Part shown: in pieces, positions 24,952 through 37,700 of the stretch
Position numbering within the stretch: position 1 is the first letter of the stretch
How the letters are laid out: each line of letters opens with the position of its first letter
Assembly (NCBI GenBank): GCA_023105745.1
Contig: JALGQZ010000019.1
Span: 1,736,001-1,800,000 of the forward strand
Reading direction: 5' to 3'
From: Austropuccinia psidii
Lineage: Eukaryota; Basidiomycota; Pucciniomycetes; Pucciniales; Sphaerophragmiaceae
DNA: 64,000 bases
Notes under the pieces: model-generated
What the model saw: the letters and a program-made list of their open reading frames with translations, nothing else
Database searches by the model: none
What the model was told of the DNA's origin: nothing
Position numbers and translations under genes: made by a program

Positions 24952-27564
24952 TGTGGTATTCCATACCATTAGTACCAGTTTCAAGCTTACCAATAAAACA
25001 AAAGAAAAAAATGATAATAAAACAAACTACGCAAAACATTTTTACACATTACAACTACAGATTTCAAACAGAAATATACAATACGCAGCCTCAAGATCTT
25101 ATTAAAACAGTATAGTATCAAAGGATATATCCACCTTATCGCATCATCAATAACAAATTACGTCATTAAAGGTAGTTAATCTAAATAAAGGTATATGAAA
25201 ATAGACCAAAGCATCAGAAGCTGTATTTTCCCCACCTTGATTCAATTTAAAGAAGAAATACCTCAAGGCTATGCATAAAATTTCAATATATTTTCCAAGA
25301 ACAAATGCTTCCTTAGTAATAATAACACACATCAAACTTGATAGAAATGATACAATACTAAAATAAAACCACCAGCATAATTCTCTCAGAACATATGTAA
25401 AAAATAGAAACAAAAAGACTTTCTCCGCCTTCAAGAAAACATCACCAGCCAAATTATCTCAAAGACATCACATGATTTTGATAAGAAACAGAAACACCAG
25501 CATAATTTTCTCATATACATCATATGACTAGAAGACAGTTCAATTGTCAGGAGCTGTATTTTCTCCACTTTCTTGGCAAAAATAAAATCTCACCAGCCAA
25601 ATTATCTCAAAGACATCACATGATTTTGATAAGGAAAAGAACCACCAGCATAATTCTCTCATAACATACGTAAAAAATAGAAACAAAAATACTTTCCCCA
25701 CCTTCAAGAAAACATCACCAGCCATATTATCTCAATGACCTCACTTTCTTGGCAAAAAAGAAAATCTTACCAGCAAAATTATCTCAAATACATCACATGA
25801 TTTTGATAAGAAAAAGCACCACCAGCATAATTCTCTCAGAAAATACGTAACAAAGTCACCAAAAATGTAAGTGTCACCAGCAAAATTATCTCAAAGACAT
25901 CACATGATTTTGATAAGAAACAGAAACACCAGCATAATTTTCTCATATATATCATATGACTAGAAGACAGTTCAATTGTCAGGAGCTGTATTTTCTCCAC
26001 TTTCTTGGCAAAAATAAAATCTCACCAGCCAAATTTTCTCAAAGACATCACATGATTTTGATAAGGAAAAGAACCACCAGCATAATTCTCTCATAACATA
26101 CGTAAAAAATAGAAACAAAAATACTTTCCCCACCTTCAAGAAAACATCACCAGCCATATTATCTCAATGACCTCACTTTCTTGGCAAAAAAGAAAATCTT
26201 ACCAGCAAAATTATCTCAAATACATCACATGATTTTGATAAGAAAAAGAACCACCAGCATAATTCTCTCAGAAAATACGTAACAAAGTCACCAAAAATGT
26301 AAGTGTCACCAGCAAAATTATCTCAAAGACATCACATGATTTTGATAAGAAACAGAAACACCAGCATAATTTTCTCATATATATCATATGACTAGAAGAC
26401 AGTTCAATTGTCAGGAGCTGTATTTTCTCCACTTTCTTGGCAAAAAAGAAAATCTCACCAGCCAAATTATCTCAAATACATCACATGATTTTGATAAGAA
26501 AAAGCACCACCAGCATAATTCTCTCAGAAAATACGTAACAAAGTCACCAAAAATGAAAGTGTCACCAGCAAAATTATCTCAAATACATCACATGATTTTG
26601 ATAAGAAAAAGCACCACCAGCATAATTCTCTCAGCAAACACGCTGCTACACCAAAACTACATGTCTCACTAGCTAAAACCTCTCAGCTATGATTTTTTCT
26701 AAGTACCCTATTTTGAGAAGCTCTATGGAGGCCCAAAAGCTATAAATAGAGGTCCTCTCTCCCTCATTTTTCCCATCATCATGGAACAAGTTCCCACTAT
26801 CCAGGATCATAACCATCCCTGAACTAGCAGGATATCTAGAATAGTAGTAGTGTTTTAGTAGTGAAAAGCTCAGTAGCCTTGCTCAGTAGCTTAGTATTAG
26901 TGAAGAATAGTAGTATAACCATAGTAAAAGCTCAGTAGCCTTGCTCAGTAGCTTAGTATTAGTGAAGACTAGTAGTATTAACGTAGTAAAAAGCTCAGTA
27001 GCCTTGCTCAGTGGCTTAGTATTATTAAAAAAAAAAAGTAGTAGTGATATAAAACCCAGTATTAAAAAAAAATCCTAAAAGAATCAAATCCAGTAGTCTT
27101 ATTATTAGTACTCATATCACAAAAAAAAATCATTATAATCAACCTAAAACCAAAAAAAAAATATATATTCTTATCATTCTTATTAAAAAAAACAAAAAAA
27201 AAATATTCTTATTAGTTTCATTAAAATAACAGAAACCCAAAACATATATATATATATATATTATCATCACTTTTATTAAAATAAAGTAAAAAAATCTAGT
27301 GTTTATTTTATCAGAAATTTTAGATCAGAATTTTTACTGTAGTGTTATTGATAGGTCTGATTTAGAGACTGCTGATAAGTCTTCTCTATCTGTTAAAGCC
27401 ACAAATCTTATTTTATTTTGTGATTCTCTGTAGGCTGACTATTCAGTATTATTTAGAGGGGCAGCTAATACACCTTAGCACCCATGGTTATTGGACAATT
27501 CTGAAATTCAAAACAGACTTACCAATAATTTCCCCCTCAAGGTACTGCCTTATTTCATCCCACA
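24952..27564 (+). repeat. 5' LTR of gypsy element 1 (2613 bp)
   Basis: It starts TGTGGTATTCC and ends CCCACA, giving TGTGG/CCACA termini. The first half is built of tandem variants of a module containing ACCAGCATAATT, TCTCA and ACATCACATGATTTTGATAAG. An extra 432-bp copy of this block (near-identical stretches at 25540-25725 and 25972-26157) makes this LTR longer than its partner. The second half has GCTCAGTAGCCTTGCTCAGT tandem repeats (26870-27015) and A-rich runs. The short frames inside are products of the repeats, not genes. Confidence 0.93.
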
Positions 27565-27640
27565 CCAAAAGGAGTTCCCACATCTGGTGTCCCAACAGTG
27601 GCCAACAACAACTTCAACCATCAATAATCCGTCAATTATC

Positions 27641-27671
<31 letters not shown>

Positions 27672-27772
27672 CAAATTTAGTCCATATAAAAAAAAAAGCC
27701 TTTTATCAATAAAAAATTTCAAGCACCTATCAAGTCAATCTGGAATCAGAAAAACCACAAAGCTCTAAATCA
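27565..27772 (+). other. Leader of gypsy element 1 with possible primer site
   Basis: This sequence lies between the 5' LTR and gag. TGGTGTCCCAACAGTGG at about 27585-27601 begins with TGG, as tRNA-type primer binding sites do, but it lies some 20 nt from the LTR end and I could not match it to a particular tRNA. A long A tract follows at about 27640-27668. Confidence 0.35.
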
Positions 27773-30700
27773 TTGTCACCATCAAGTGCTTCAACAAAAT
27801 CATTTCATTATTATTATCCAAAAAGAGGAGAAACACCACCTGGAGAAGAATCACCTATAGATTATAGTATACCAGTTGGTACACCAAGAACTAAGAAGAA
27901 AGATCAAAAGATAGTTACAGAATATTTTCAGAAATTACTCAAGGAACTATTTGAAATTAAAAAGAAAAGTGAAAAAGAGAAAATCAACAAAGAATATATC
28001 AATATGGATTCAGCATCATCATCAAAGATACCACACAATCCAGATGAATCCAAAGAAGAAATAATAAATGAAGAGACTATGCAAGGACAAGAAGATATTT
28101 CTGATGTAGAAAGACTTCATCAAAAAATGTTGGAAATGCAACAAGAATTAATTGAACTCCTTAAAAAAGAAGGGAAAAGGAAAGAGTCAAGTTTTACCGC
28201 AGAAAACAGCCCAATGGAAGAAACTACGAGCATGCCAAGAATCTTTAGACAAGAAGGGTCACCATCACCATTTTCAAGGCCTATGGCCTCATCAACTCCA
28301 TTCACTTCACAAAGACCAAATACTCTACCAAAGCGGGTTAATATTCATGCACAGGCTTCAAGCCCATTGCAACAAGAAATCCCACGAAACAATACACCCA
28401 TTGTCAAGATCAGACCAAAGGATTATAATTTATGGTTTGATGGAAAGGAAGTGGAAAGATTTATTAAAAGAGTAGAAAATATAGCAGAAATTGAAGGAGC
28501 AAGTGGAAGGGATATAGCAAGACAGATATCCTTTTGGACTAAAGATCAAGAAATTAGCTACCATATTGAAGGAATGCCTGGATATGAAACTGGCGATTGG
28601 GAGCAATTAAAATTGGATATGAAGAGGAGTTGGGGAACAGTGTCACCTGAAAGAAGATACAAGCTGTCCTCAATTACTCAATTATTTACAAAGATTCAAC
28701 AAGAAGGAGGAATTAGAAATATGACCCAATATAAAAAGTTCATTGGTGAATATGAATCCATTATTAATTATCTCAGAAGGTACCAATATATACAAGGAGA
28801 TATCAATCACAATCAAGAAATTTTGGCCAGTCTTTCCTCAAGTGTTCAAGAGTCTATTTACAAAGAAATGATTAAAGATAAGGCCATGGTGCAAGCCTTG
28901 GATGGTGGTTATATTATTCCAAGATTGGAAATCTTAAAGTTATATATTGAACAAGATTTAGAAGCCAAAGTCTTAATTCAACAGAAGGAATTTTCACAAC
29001 CAAAGTCACAAGAGAAGAAAGCTAGGTTTGAAGAGGAAAGCTGGGAAGAAGTCTTAAAGCAAATGAAATATCTTACCCAAAAAAATTCAAAATCCTCAGC
29101 CGCAAGGGCATCAATCAAAGGATACTGGGAAGGAATCAGTTAAGCAAGTATTGAATCAGCTCAAACACCTTTCAGAAGTAGTTGAATCTCCAAATAAAAT
29201 ACAAGCAGGCAATAATCAAGATCAGAAAGTTACACAAAACTCACAGCCACTCAGGCCAAGATATCCTTTACTACCCATATCTTCTGGTTATCAACCATAT
29301 GTTCCAGCACAAATGGCTCCAAGACAGCTACTGAAGTGTTATTACTGCTTAGAAGAAGGACATTCCGCAATAAGATGTAATCACCTCACAGAAGACTTGG
29401 AGAAAAGAATTGTCTTGAAGCGTGGAGGAACATATCTTTTTCCAAATTTTCAAAGAGTACCCACAGAAGGCCCTAAATCTGGAAAAGAATTAGTTAGACA
29501 TTTTGCCAAAGAGCAGGAGGATTTTACAAAGAAAATGATGGAACAATCAAATCCACCCCAAAAGAAGCAAGAGACAACAGTAATTGAGGAAAGCAAAGAA
29601 GAGAAGGCAACTGCTATAGCTCAAATAGAAGAATGGGGAAACTGGAAACCTCCTCAAATGTCACCAGCAAATGAAAATATTCAAATAAATGTTGGGCTTA
29701 GACAGACAAGGCAAAGAGCTTCAAGACAGGAAACTCAAAGTCAAACCCAGCAAGAGGATAAAAATGAAACACACAAACCCTTTAAAAAGAAGATACCAGG
29801 TGCCTACCACAAGGAAGATGAGGCAGAAGAAGAAATAAGAGTTCTAATTCCAACAAAATACAAGAAAACACAAGAAGGAAAGGAAGTAAATAATGATATT
29901 GAAATCATTTCCAAGGAAAAGAATAAGGAGGTACTTAGACAGGATTCACAAAAGATGGAAATAAAAAACAAGGTAAAATCTACACCCAATAACCCAAAGA
30001 TAATAATTGAACATGTGATGAAGAGAATACTTGAACAAAAGATAAATCTTACTCTTGAAGAAATATTATCAATGTCACCAACCTTTATTGATAAACTACA
30101 AAATTTAACTACCCAGGAAAAAGAAGTAATAAAATCAGTCAATACGTCAAATATTCAAGAAAGACTACTTTCAGTAAAGCTACGGGACTATGATACCCCA
30201 AGATTACATTATGCATGCCCACTTGGATTTATGGAAGTATTTATTGGAAGAGAAGAATATCCTACAATGGCATTGGTGGATACTGGATCAGAAATTAATA
30301 TAATACCAGAGGAAATTGCAATTCAAGCCTCACTTACAAGTAGAAAGCTCAATATGAATCTCAGAGGAATTGGTGGACATACCACATCTTTGGTTGGACT
30401 CTCAGAATTTACACCAATTACTATGATAACAGGAGAAGAAAAAGAAATTCATTTATTCATAGCAAAAGGAGCTGTACACACCATACTTGGAAGACCATTT
30501 TTAGCAGATAATAATGTTAAATTGGAATTTTCACACAAGCAAGGGGAGATATTTAGTTATCCAGAGCAAGATGGACGTCGATTATGTTTACCAATATGTA
30601 ACCCTCAAGCTATGGGCTGGCAAATTTCTCCACCAAGAGGTATGGAGCTTTGTGCATCTTCAGAGATCGGAAAATGGTCAATACATGGAGCAGAATCATC

Positions 30701-32246
30701 CAAAAGAAAAGAAACCGAGGAAACAGAAAGTCAATCTTCAACAATAGTGAAGACAGTATTTCTTGGACCAAACAAAATACCCTTCTCAGCTATTTTTGAT
30801 GCAAAAAATGATTTGAATGTAATAACTCAGGAAATAGCCCTAAAAGCAGAATTGAAAATCGGCCCTTACACATCAAAATCAACAGATAACTTTTTGAAGC
30901 CAATTGGTCAAATTAAAAATCTTGAAGTCACTTTTGAAGGTGAAGAGAAAACCTACCTGGACTTCTTAGTATTTGAAAATTTCAACCAGATAATAGATGA
31001 AGAAAAGTCAAGCATATTATCTTCATCTAAAGAAAGTATTCCACCTCAAACTGAAACAAAATCTAAAGGGAAGGATCCAGAAGAGGATGAATTGAAGGTA
31101 GAAGATAGTGAAGCAATAGAAAAAATAAAAATGGAACTGAAGAAGATGAGAAGAAATTTGGACATGGCCATAGAAGACCCAGAGAAATGGCTAGCACTTG
31201 AGCTAAGTGGTATGAATGAAGAAGATAAAGTAGAAAGCCCACAGAAGAAATTTAAAATGGATCTGAAGCCACCTGAAGCAAATTCCTCAGGAATTGCAGA
31301 AGATTATTCAAATTTATTTCAGGAGAAAGCTTGGTACATTAGTGATACTGAAAAAATAAAAAATGACATAATCAATCCATTGGCAAAAAGAAAATTTGAA
31401 GAATTGGAAAAGGAAAGTGCCATAATTACTGAAGACAAAATGGATCAAGTTTGGGATAGAAATATTCAAAAGAGGATCGATAAAAAAATGGAAACAGCAG
31501 AATCAGAAGATGACTTGAAGTTATACCAACAAAATAATGAAGATTTGGAAGATAAATATAAGCAAGGAAGAATATTTGAAGATCTAGAAGAAGGAGAGTT
31601 ATCAGAAAATACACAAAGGCTAGCTGGACTTAGCATTCTAGAAGAATTTAATCATGCCTATGATCAAATATTCTGCTTTTCAAGCGCAACTGATCTATTT
31701 AATCAAAATAAAGGAATTACATCTGAATTACCAAATGACTCCCAGAATCAAAATGGCATACAGGAAGACATACCAGAATATGAAGGACTGGAAGATTACA
31801 TAATACTTCCAATAATAACATTTAAGGAACTGTATGATTATGAGCTAGATTTACCAATAATTCAAACCAAATATATTTCAGAACTACCTGGATCAAATCT
31901 TACAAATGTTGATTTTCTGGAATTACTAACCACTATTGGAATCAAAGGAAATTTAAGGAATCCTTACTGGAAGAAGCCTTATGGATATTATCAAATGACA
32001 ATAGAAGGACTGTATCACAAAATGTTATGGGCTCAAGAAGATTTGAATCTAGATGGTTTGGAAATCTTGGGAGGAACTCTTTGCTGGTGTGATGTTGGGT
32101 ACATGTTTATTCATGAAGTCAAAGGTTTTGTTTCTGAATGGAAAGGAAATACACAAAGAAAACAACGCAACAAGATCTTTGGAGAAATATTGAAGGACAT
32201 ATGTCTTTCAGTAATTCACAACAGAAGGTTGAATATTTCTCAATAA
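27773..32246 (+). CDS. Gag-protease polyprotein of gypsy element 1, split by a frameshift
   Basis: Two frames (27773-29143 and 29151-32246) together make about 1490 codons. The first holds the Gag capsid-like part, with a SPER segment and a C-terminal helix-rich region. The second has a canonical CX2CX4HX4C zinc knuckle (CYYCLEEGHSAIRC, near 29336) and a retropepsin site ALVDTGSEINIIP (near 30275), then a long Lys/Glu-rich tail. The second frame continues open upstream of 29151 with a sensible reading (SKDTGKESVKQVLNQL). The frames therefore overlap, and the break traces to a run of seven A at 29079-29085, where six would keep one frame. There is no in-frame ATG before residue 78 (28004), so the true start is unclear. 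Confidence 0.85.
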
Positions 32247-32397
32247 CAACTGAAGTAATCCAATTTCAATCTCCAATTAAAAAAAAAAAAAACAAAAAAA
32301 AACCACCATAAAAAATAGCAAAAATAATAAAAAAAAATAACCTAAAAAAAAAAAAAAAAAAAAAAAAAGAGAATTTTTTTCATATCTGTATCAGTAT

Positions 32398-32700
32398 CAG
32401 GGCAGTGACCTCCTGCCTTATCAAAGAGGAATTTCAAATAATTAAAAAACATAAAAAAAAATCTTTTTTCAACATTCTTATAATTCAGGGCAGTGACCTC
32501 CTGCCTTATCAAAGAGGAATTTCAAATAATTAAAAAACATAAAAAAAAATCTTTTTTCAACATTCTTATAATTCAGGGCAGTGACCTCCTGCCTTATCAA
32601 AGAGGAATTTCAAATAATTAAAAAACATAAAAAAAAATCTTTTTTCAACATTCCCATAATTCAGGGCAGTGACCTCCTGCCTTATCAAAGAGGAATTTCA
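32398..32700 (+). repeat. 88-bp tandem repeat, about 3.5 copies
   Basis: Units begin CAGGGCAGTGACCTCCTGCC at 32398, 32486, 32574 and 32662 (partial). The first three units are almost identical. They lie in the spacer of gypsy element 1. Confidence 0.95.
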
Positions 32701-33004
32701 ATTTTTTCAATTTTTTTTTCAAGTATCTTATCACTCAAGGCTATAAATCTTTATTCAAGAAAGGACTTCAAACTCAACATTTTCCAAGAGATTATTTTAA
32801 ATGTACAAGTATCATGATTTTATTTAAAAAAACAGGGGTGGTTATCTGTTCTTATGCCACCTCATATCAAAAATGGCACAAGTTTGGGGAAGTGTGGGCC
32901 CATAGGCCTTTATTAATGTTATTTCTCTTTTTTTTCAAAAAAAAAACAAATGAAAGAATGGTGTGCAGATACAGCAAAAGAAGATACATATAGCTCAAAA
33001 TGTC

Positions 33005-33292
33005 AAAATTATGACCGCCGGTCATAATTTGCCATAAAAGCAAGAAAGCTATATCAAGAAAGGGAAGAAAGACCAACCAAACAGGCTAGGCCCTTCAGAT
33101 ACAGAAAAGGAAGATAGAAGAAGTTAAAAATTTCAAAATTATGACCGCCGGTCATAATTTGCCATAAAAGCAAGAAAATTATATCAAGACATGGGAGAAA
33201 AAATCAACCAAACAAGCTAGGCTATTCAGATACAGAAAAGGAAGATCAAAGAATTTAAAATGTCAAATTATGACCGCCGGTCATAAAATGAC
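33005..33292 (+). repeat. 129-bp tandem repeat carrying a 23-bp palindrome
   Basis: Three units of about 129-130 bp share TGCCATAAAAGCAAGAAA and the palindrome AATTATGACCG-C-CGGTCATAATT (11-bp arms). Palindrome cores lie at 33011, 33141 and 33270. The third copy has lost part of the right arm. The GC-rich palindrome stands out in an A-rich setting. Confidence 0.9.
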
Positions 33293-33600
33293 CACCTCAA
33301 TATAGAAAATAATTCAACTCACCAAAAGACTACCCTGAGGTATACTGGATAACATTAGCCCAATATCTATTGGTTTAGCCACTCTTCGACGTACTCCCAT
33401 ACATCCACCTCAGAAATTCAAATTGAACACAGTAATCATAGATATGAAAGAGGGTGTGGGCTCCCCAAACATAGCCAGAATATCATTCAATTAGTCCTAA
33501 CAGATCACCATAACTCAACAGATACTAGGCCATCAGAACAGAGCACCCCCCACAGAGTGATGAACATGATGCCAGCATGATTGTAGTTTGACGACACTGC

Positions 33601-33674
33601 TGCCAGAGGTGGGAATTGAACCCAGGACCTTGGTGAAAGTTGAAAGCAACCCGGAATCACTAACCACTACACCA
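33601..33674 (-). pseudogene. tRNA-like sequence (pseudo-tRNA)
   Basis: On the minus strand an A-box-like TGGTGTAGTGGTTAG and a B-box-like GGTTCAATTCC lie at tRNA-like spacing, ending CTCTGGCA. The 5' acceptor strand that should pair with CTCTGGC is missing and the anticodon arm does not fold cleanly. It is therefore a tRNA remnant or a tRNA-derived promoter captured in gypsy element 1, not a working tRNA gene. Confidence 0.45.
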
Positions 33675-33742
33675 TTTCAAAATATAACATCACTCCTCAA
33701 ATTGAAAACTCATTCAACATCGCTCATCAATTTAATCACTCT

Positions 33743-33798
33743 TAAAAAAAAAAAAAAAAAAAAAATTTCAACATAAAAAAAAAAAAAAAATTTTTTCA

Positions 33799-33834
<36 letters not shown>

Positions 33835-33872
33835 TTTCAACATAAAAAAAAAAAAAAAAAAAAATTTTTTTC

Positions 33873-33911
<39 letters not shown>

Positions 33912-33980
33912 TGACATATAAATAAAAAAAAAAAAAAAAAATTTTGACATAAAATAAAAAAAAAAAAAAAAAAAAAATTA
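33743..33980 (+). repeat. Poly(A) tracts separated by TTTCAACAT
   Basis: Six runs of 15-30 A are separated by short words such as TTTCAACAT and TTTTGACAT. This is low-complexity sequence within the element 1 spacer; frames here give only poly-Lys or poly-Phe. Confidence 0.95.
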
Positions 33981-34064
33981 TAATAATAAAGATACATAAA
34001 ATAAAAAATATTGATTAAAATTAAGGATAAAAGATCAGACCAAATAAAATAAAGCAAAAAAAAG

Positions 34065-34400
34065 TTAGTCCTTGTATGACTTTAAACTACAGGGTAGCAA
34101 CCTGAAGGCTAAAATTAGTCCTTGTATGACTTTAAACTACAGGGTAGCAACCTGAAGGCTAAAATTAGTCCTTGTATGACTTTAAACTACAGGGTAGCAA
34201 CCTGAAGGCTAAAATTAGTCCTTGTATGACTTTAAACTACAGGGTAGCAACCTTAAGGCTAAAATTAGTCCTTGTATGACTTTAAACTACAGGGTAGCAA
34301 CCTGAAGGCTAAAATTAGTCCTTGTATGACTTTAAACTACAGGGTAGCAACCTGAAGGCTAAAATTAGTCCTTGTATGACTCAAATTACAGGGGTAGCAC
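34065..34400 (+). repeat. 50-bp tandem repeat, about 7 copies
   Basis: Units start TTAGTCCTTGTATGACTTTA at 34065 and every 50 bp to 34365. The last unit is diverged, and related single copies follow near 34551 and 34617. The units contain ACTACAGGGTAGCAACC. Role unknown. Confidence 0.95.
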
Positions 34401-34756
34401 ACCAGAGGGCTGAAGATGCAAGTAAAATCAAGGAATCAAGAAAATAAAAAGAAAAGAGAAGATATGAAGAGTAAAACAAAAATGAATAATAGAATAATGA
34501 AAGCCTCAAGTAAAACAGTAAACTCAGGACTAGCATTCACAAATGTCCTTGTATGACATTAAACTGCAGGATTTGGTATACCTAATATACTGGGTTTTAT
34601 CCACCTAGAGGTAAAGTCCTTGCATGACTTAAAACTACAACACAAATTTAATTATGAACAAAAAGGAGAAACTGAAGAGACTGTTTTTATTTCAACTAAA
34701 AAATTATTATTTAAAAAAAAATTATCAATTTATGCTTTAAAACCAGACTAATAATC

Positions 34757-37700
34757 ATGGAAGCTCAAGCCAATGCTGCAAAATATAAGTCAGTACTCAA
34801 GAAGGTTAGACCAGTAAATGAAGCTATGCCTCAAGATCTGAATCCACCTTTGGGAAGACCTGAATTATCAAGAGATCCATATGAAACACCCCTATCACCT
34901 AACCCACCTCCATTTTTTGAAACATCAAAAGTTACAGAAGAAAGAATTTCAATGATAAACTTTGGACCATCTGGATGGTTATCAGAAGAAGAGATTAATT
35001 TATTAAAGAATGTTATATTACTAAGGCAAAAGGCTATAGCATTTTGTGAAGAAGAAAGAGGCGTACTAAAACATTCTTATGGAAAACCTTATAAAATACC
35101 AATTATACCACATGAACCATGGCAAAAGAAACCAATACCAATACCAAAATCAATTTTACCTCAATTTATTGAACTAGTCAGAGAAAGAATACGTACAGGA
35201 CTCTATGAACAATCAACATCAAGCTATAACAGCCCAGTATTTTGTGTAGCAAAGCCCAATGGAAAACTTAGAATAGTTCATGATCTTCAAGACCTCAATA
35301 AAGTAACAATAAAAGATGCAGGATTGCCACCAAATGTTGATGAGTTTGTAGGATCATTTTCAGGAAGAGCATGTTATGGATTGGGAGATATTATGGGAGG
35401 ATACGATGAAAGAGAATTGGATATTACTACAAGACCCCTTACAACATTTGAAACACCACTTGGAAGACTTCAGCTTACAAGACTACCTCAAGGAGCAACA
35501 AACTCTGTGGCAGTTTATCAAGCACAAATGACTTGGATACTTCAGGAGGAAATACCAGAGCACCTTGGAATATTTATAGATGATGGAGGAATTAAAGGAC
35601 CCAGATCAACATATCAGGATGAAACATTGAAGGAGAATCAGCTCATAAGAAGATTTGTTTGGGAATATGCAGTAACATTAGAAAGAATACTTTTCAGGAT
35701 AGAAGAGGCAGGACTCACAATTTCAGGATCAAAATTTGCATGTTGTGTTCCAGCACTTGATATTGTGGGGCATGTTGTGTCTTTGGGAGGAAGAAAGATT
35801 TCAAAACAGAAGATAAACAAGATACAAAACTGGCCTAGACCAACAACAAAGAAGGAAGTTAGAGGATTCTTAGGATTATGCGCATATGTCAGAATGTTTA
35901 TCAAGGACTTTTCACAAGTTGCAGCACCATTGAGAATATTGACAAGGGAGGATGTATTGTGGAAATGGGATGAAAAATGTGAAGAAGCTTTTATAAAACT
36001 CAGGAAGATAGTAGGAGAAGAAATTACTTTGAAGACATTGAATTATGATAAAGGCTCAGGGAAAATAAAATTAGCAATAGATTCAAGTTATATTGCAGCA
36101 GGTGCAGTTCTTATGCAAGAGGATGAAAATGGAAAGGATAGGCCAGTACTATATGAATCAGTAACATTTTCCAGACTATAATCTAAATACTCTCAGCCAA
36201 AATTAGAGCTTTGCGGTGTAGCAAGAATACTCAAAAAAATTCAAACAATATTATGGGGTCAACACTTTGAACTTCAAGTAGATGCTAAAGCTTTAATAGA
36301 AATGATCAACACACCTTGCTTACCAAATGCACCCATGACAAGATGGGTGGCATTCATTCAACTTTTTTCATTTGATCTTGTACACAAACCAGGAAAAACA
36401 TTTACTATGCCGGATGGGTTATCAAGAAGACCAAAAGGAGAAGATGAAGAAGAAAGTGAAAGGGATGATTTTGATGAAGAGGAAGATTGGATCAAACCAC
36501 ATCCAGGATTTGGCCTAAAAGAAGTAAATACAAGCAAAGTGGGAAAATTATCAAGGAATAAAACAAAAAATATTAAAATTCCAATAAAACAGGAAGGATT
36601 TGGAAAACATATGCAGGAATATTTGAATACTTTGAAAAAGCCACAATGTGTTGGGGAAGAATACTTCAAGAAAATTAAGAGAAGATCAGTGAACTTCTAT
36701 TTAGAAGGAGGGCAGCTGAAAAGAAGGAATCAAGCACATCCACAAATAGTTGTATACAATGAAAAAGCTCAGAAACAGATACTAAAGAAAATGCATGAAG
36801 AGCTGGGGCATAGAGGGGAAAATGAAACATACAGGAGAATCAAGAAGAGATATTGGTGGGAAGGAATGAAAAAGATAGTTAAAAAAGGGGTAAAATCATG
36901 TCAAGAATGTCAAAAAAGGAGTCATTTGCAACAAAAAGAAGAAGCAAAGATATCTGTAACATCTACTTTATTTGAAAGAGTCAGCATGGATGCGGTTCAC
37001 ATTAAGGCAGGAAGATGGAAATACTTAGTTGTAGCAAGAGATGACTTTTCAGGATGGCCAGAAACTGTTGCATTAACTAGGCTAATGGCAAAATCAGTCT
37101 CAGAATGGTTTAATTCAGAATGGATTTGTAGATATGGAGCACCCAAAGAAGTCGCAGTAGATGGAGGAGCAGAATTTGGAAAAGAGCTACAAGAAGCAGT
37201 CAAAAGAGCAGGATCAAGAATCAGAATAACTACACCTTACTACCCAGAAGCACAAGGAATGATTGAAAGAGGCCATAAGCAATTGAAGGATGCACTTGTA
37301 AAAATGTGTGGTGAAAATGGATCCAAATGGAAAGAATACTTACCAATTGTAACCTTGGCAGATAGAATTTCGGTAAAAAGAACAACAGGTTACTCACCAT
37401 TTGAGCTTCAGTTTGGTCAGCAGGCTGTCTTACCAATTGACATAGAAACAAACACATACCTGGCCATAGAATGGAATAAAATCTCAACAACAGAAGAGCT
37501 ATTGGAAGCAAGAGCATTACAGATTGCAGCAAAAGAGGAAACAAGATTAGCAGCAGCAGAGAAATTAAGAGATTCAAGACACAAATCAGTTCAATATTTG
37601 GACAAAAAGATGGCACATAGACTGAGAAATCCACTTGTACCAGGGGACTTGGTATTAGTTTATAATAAACCACTTGAGTCACAGTGGGGATTACTCTTCA

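Larger units (their letters stand above)
32247..34756 (+). other. Repeat-filled spacer between protease and reverse transcriptase of element 1
   Basis: There are 2.5 kb without a supportable frame between Gag-protease and Pol. It contains an 88-bp repeat, a 129-bp repeat with a perfect palindrome, a tRNA-like sequence, long A runs and a 50-bp repeat (all listed separately). Most Ty3/gypsy elements have protease and RT contiguous, so this arrangement is odd. How Pol is expressed is not evident. Confidence 0.75.

Noticed and set aside
25147..26672. Several minus-strand frames reading MAGDVFLKVGKVFLF, repeated in both LTRs of element 1
   Set aside because: They follow the tandem LTR module and start and stop with it; no independent coding evidence.
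33800..34057. 85-codon minus-strand frame of mostly Phe
   Set aside because: Translation of poly(A) tracts.
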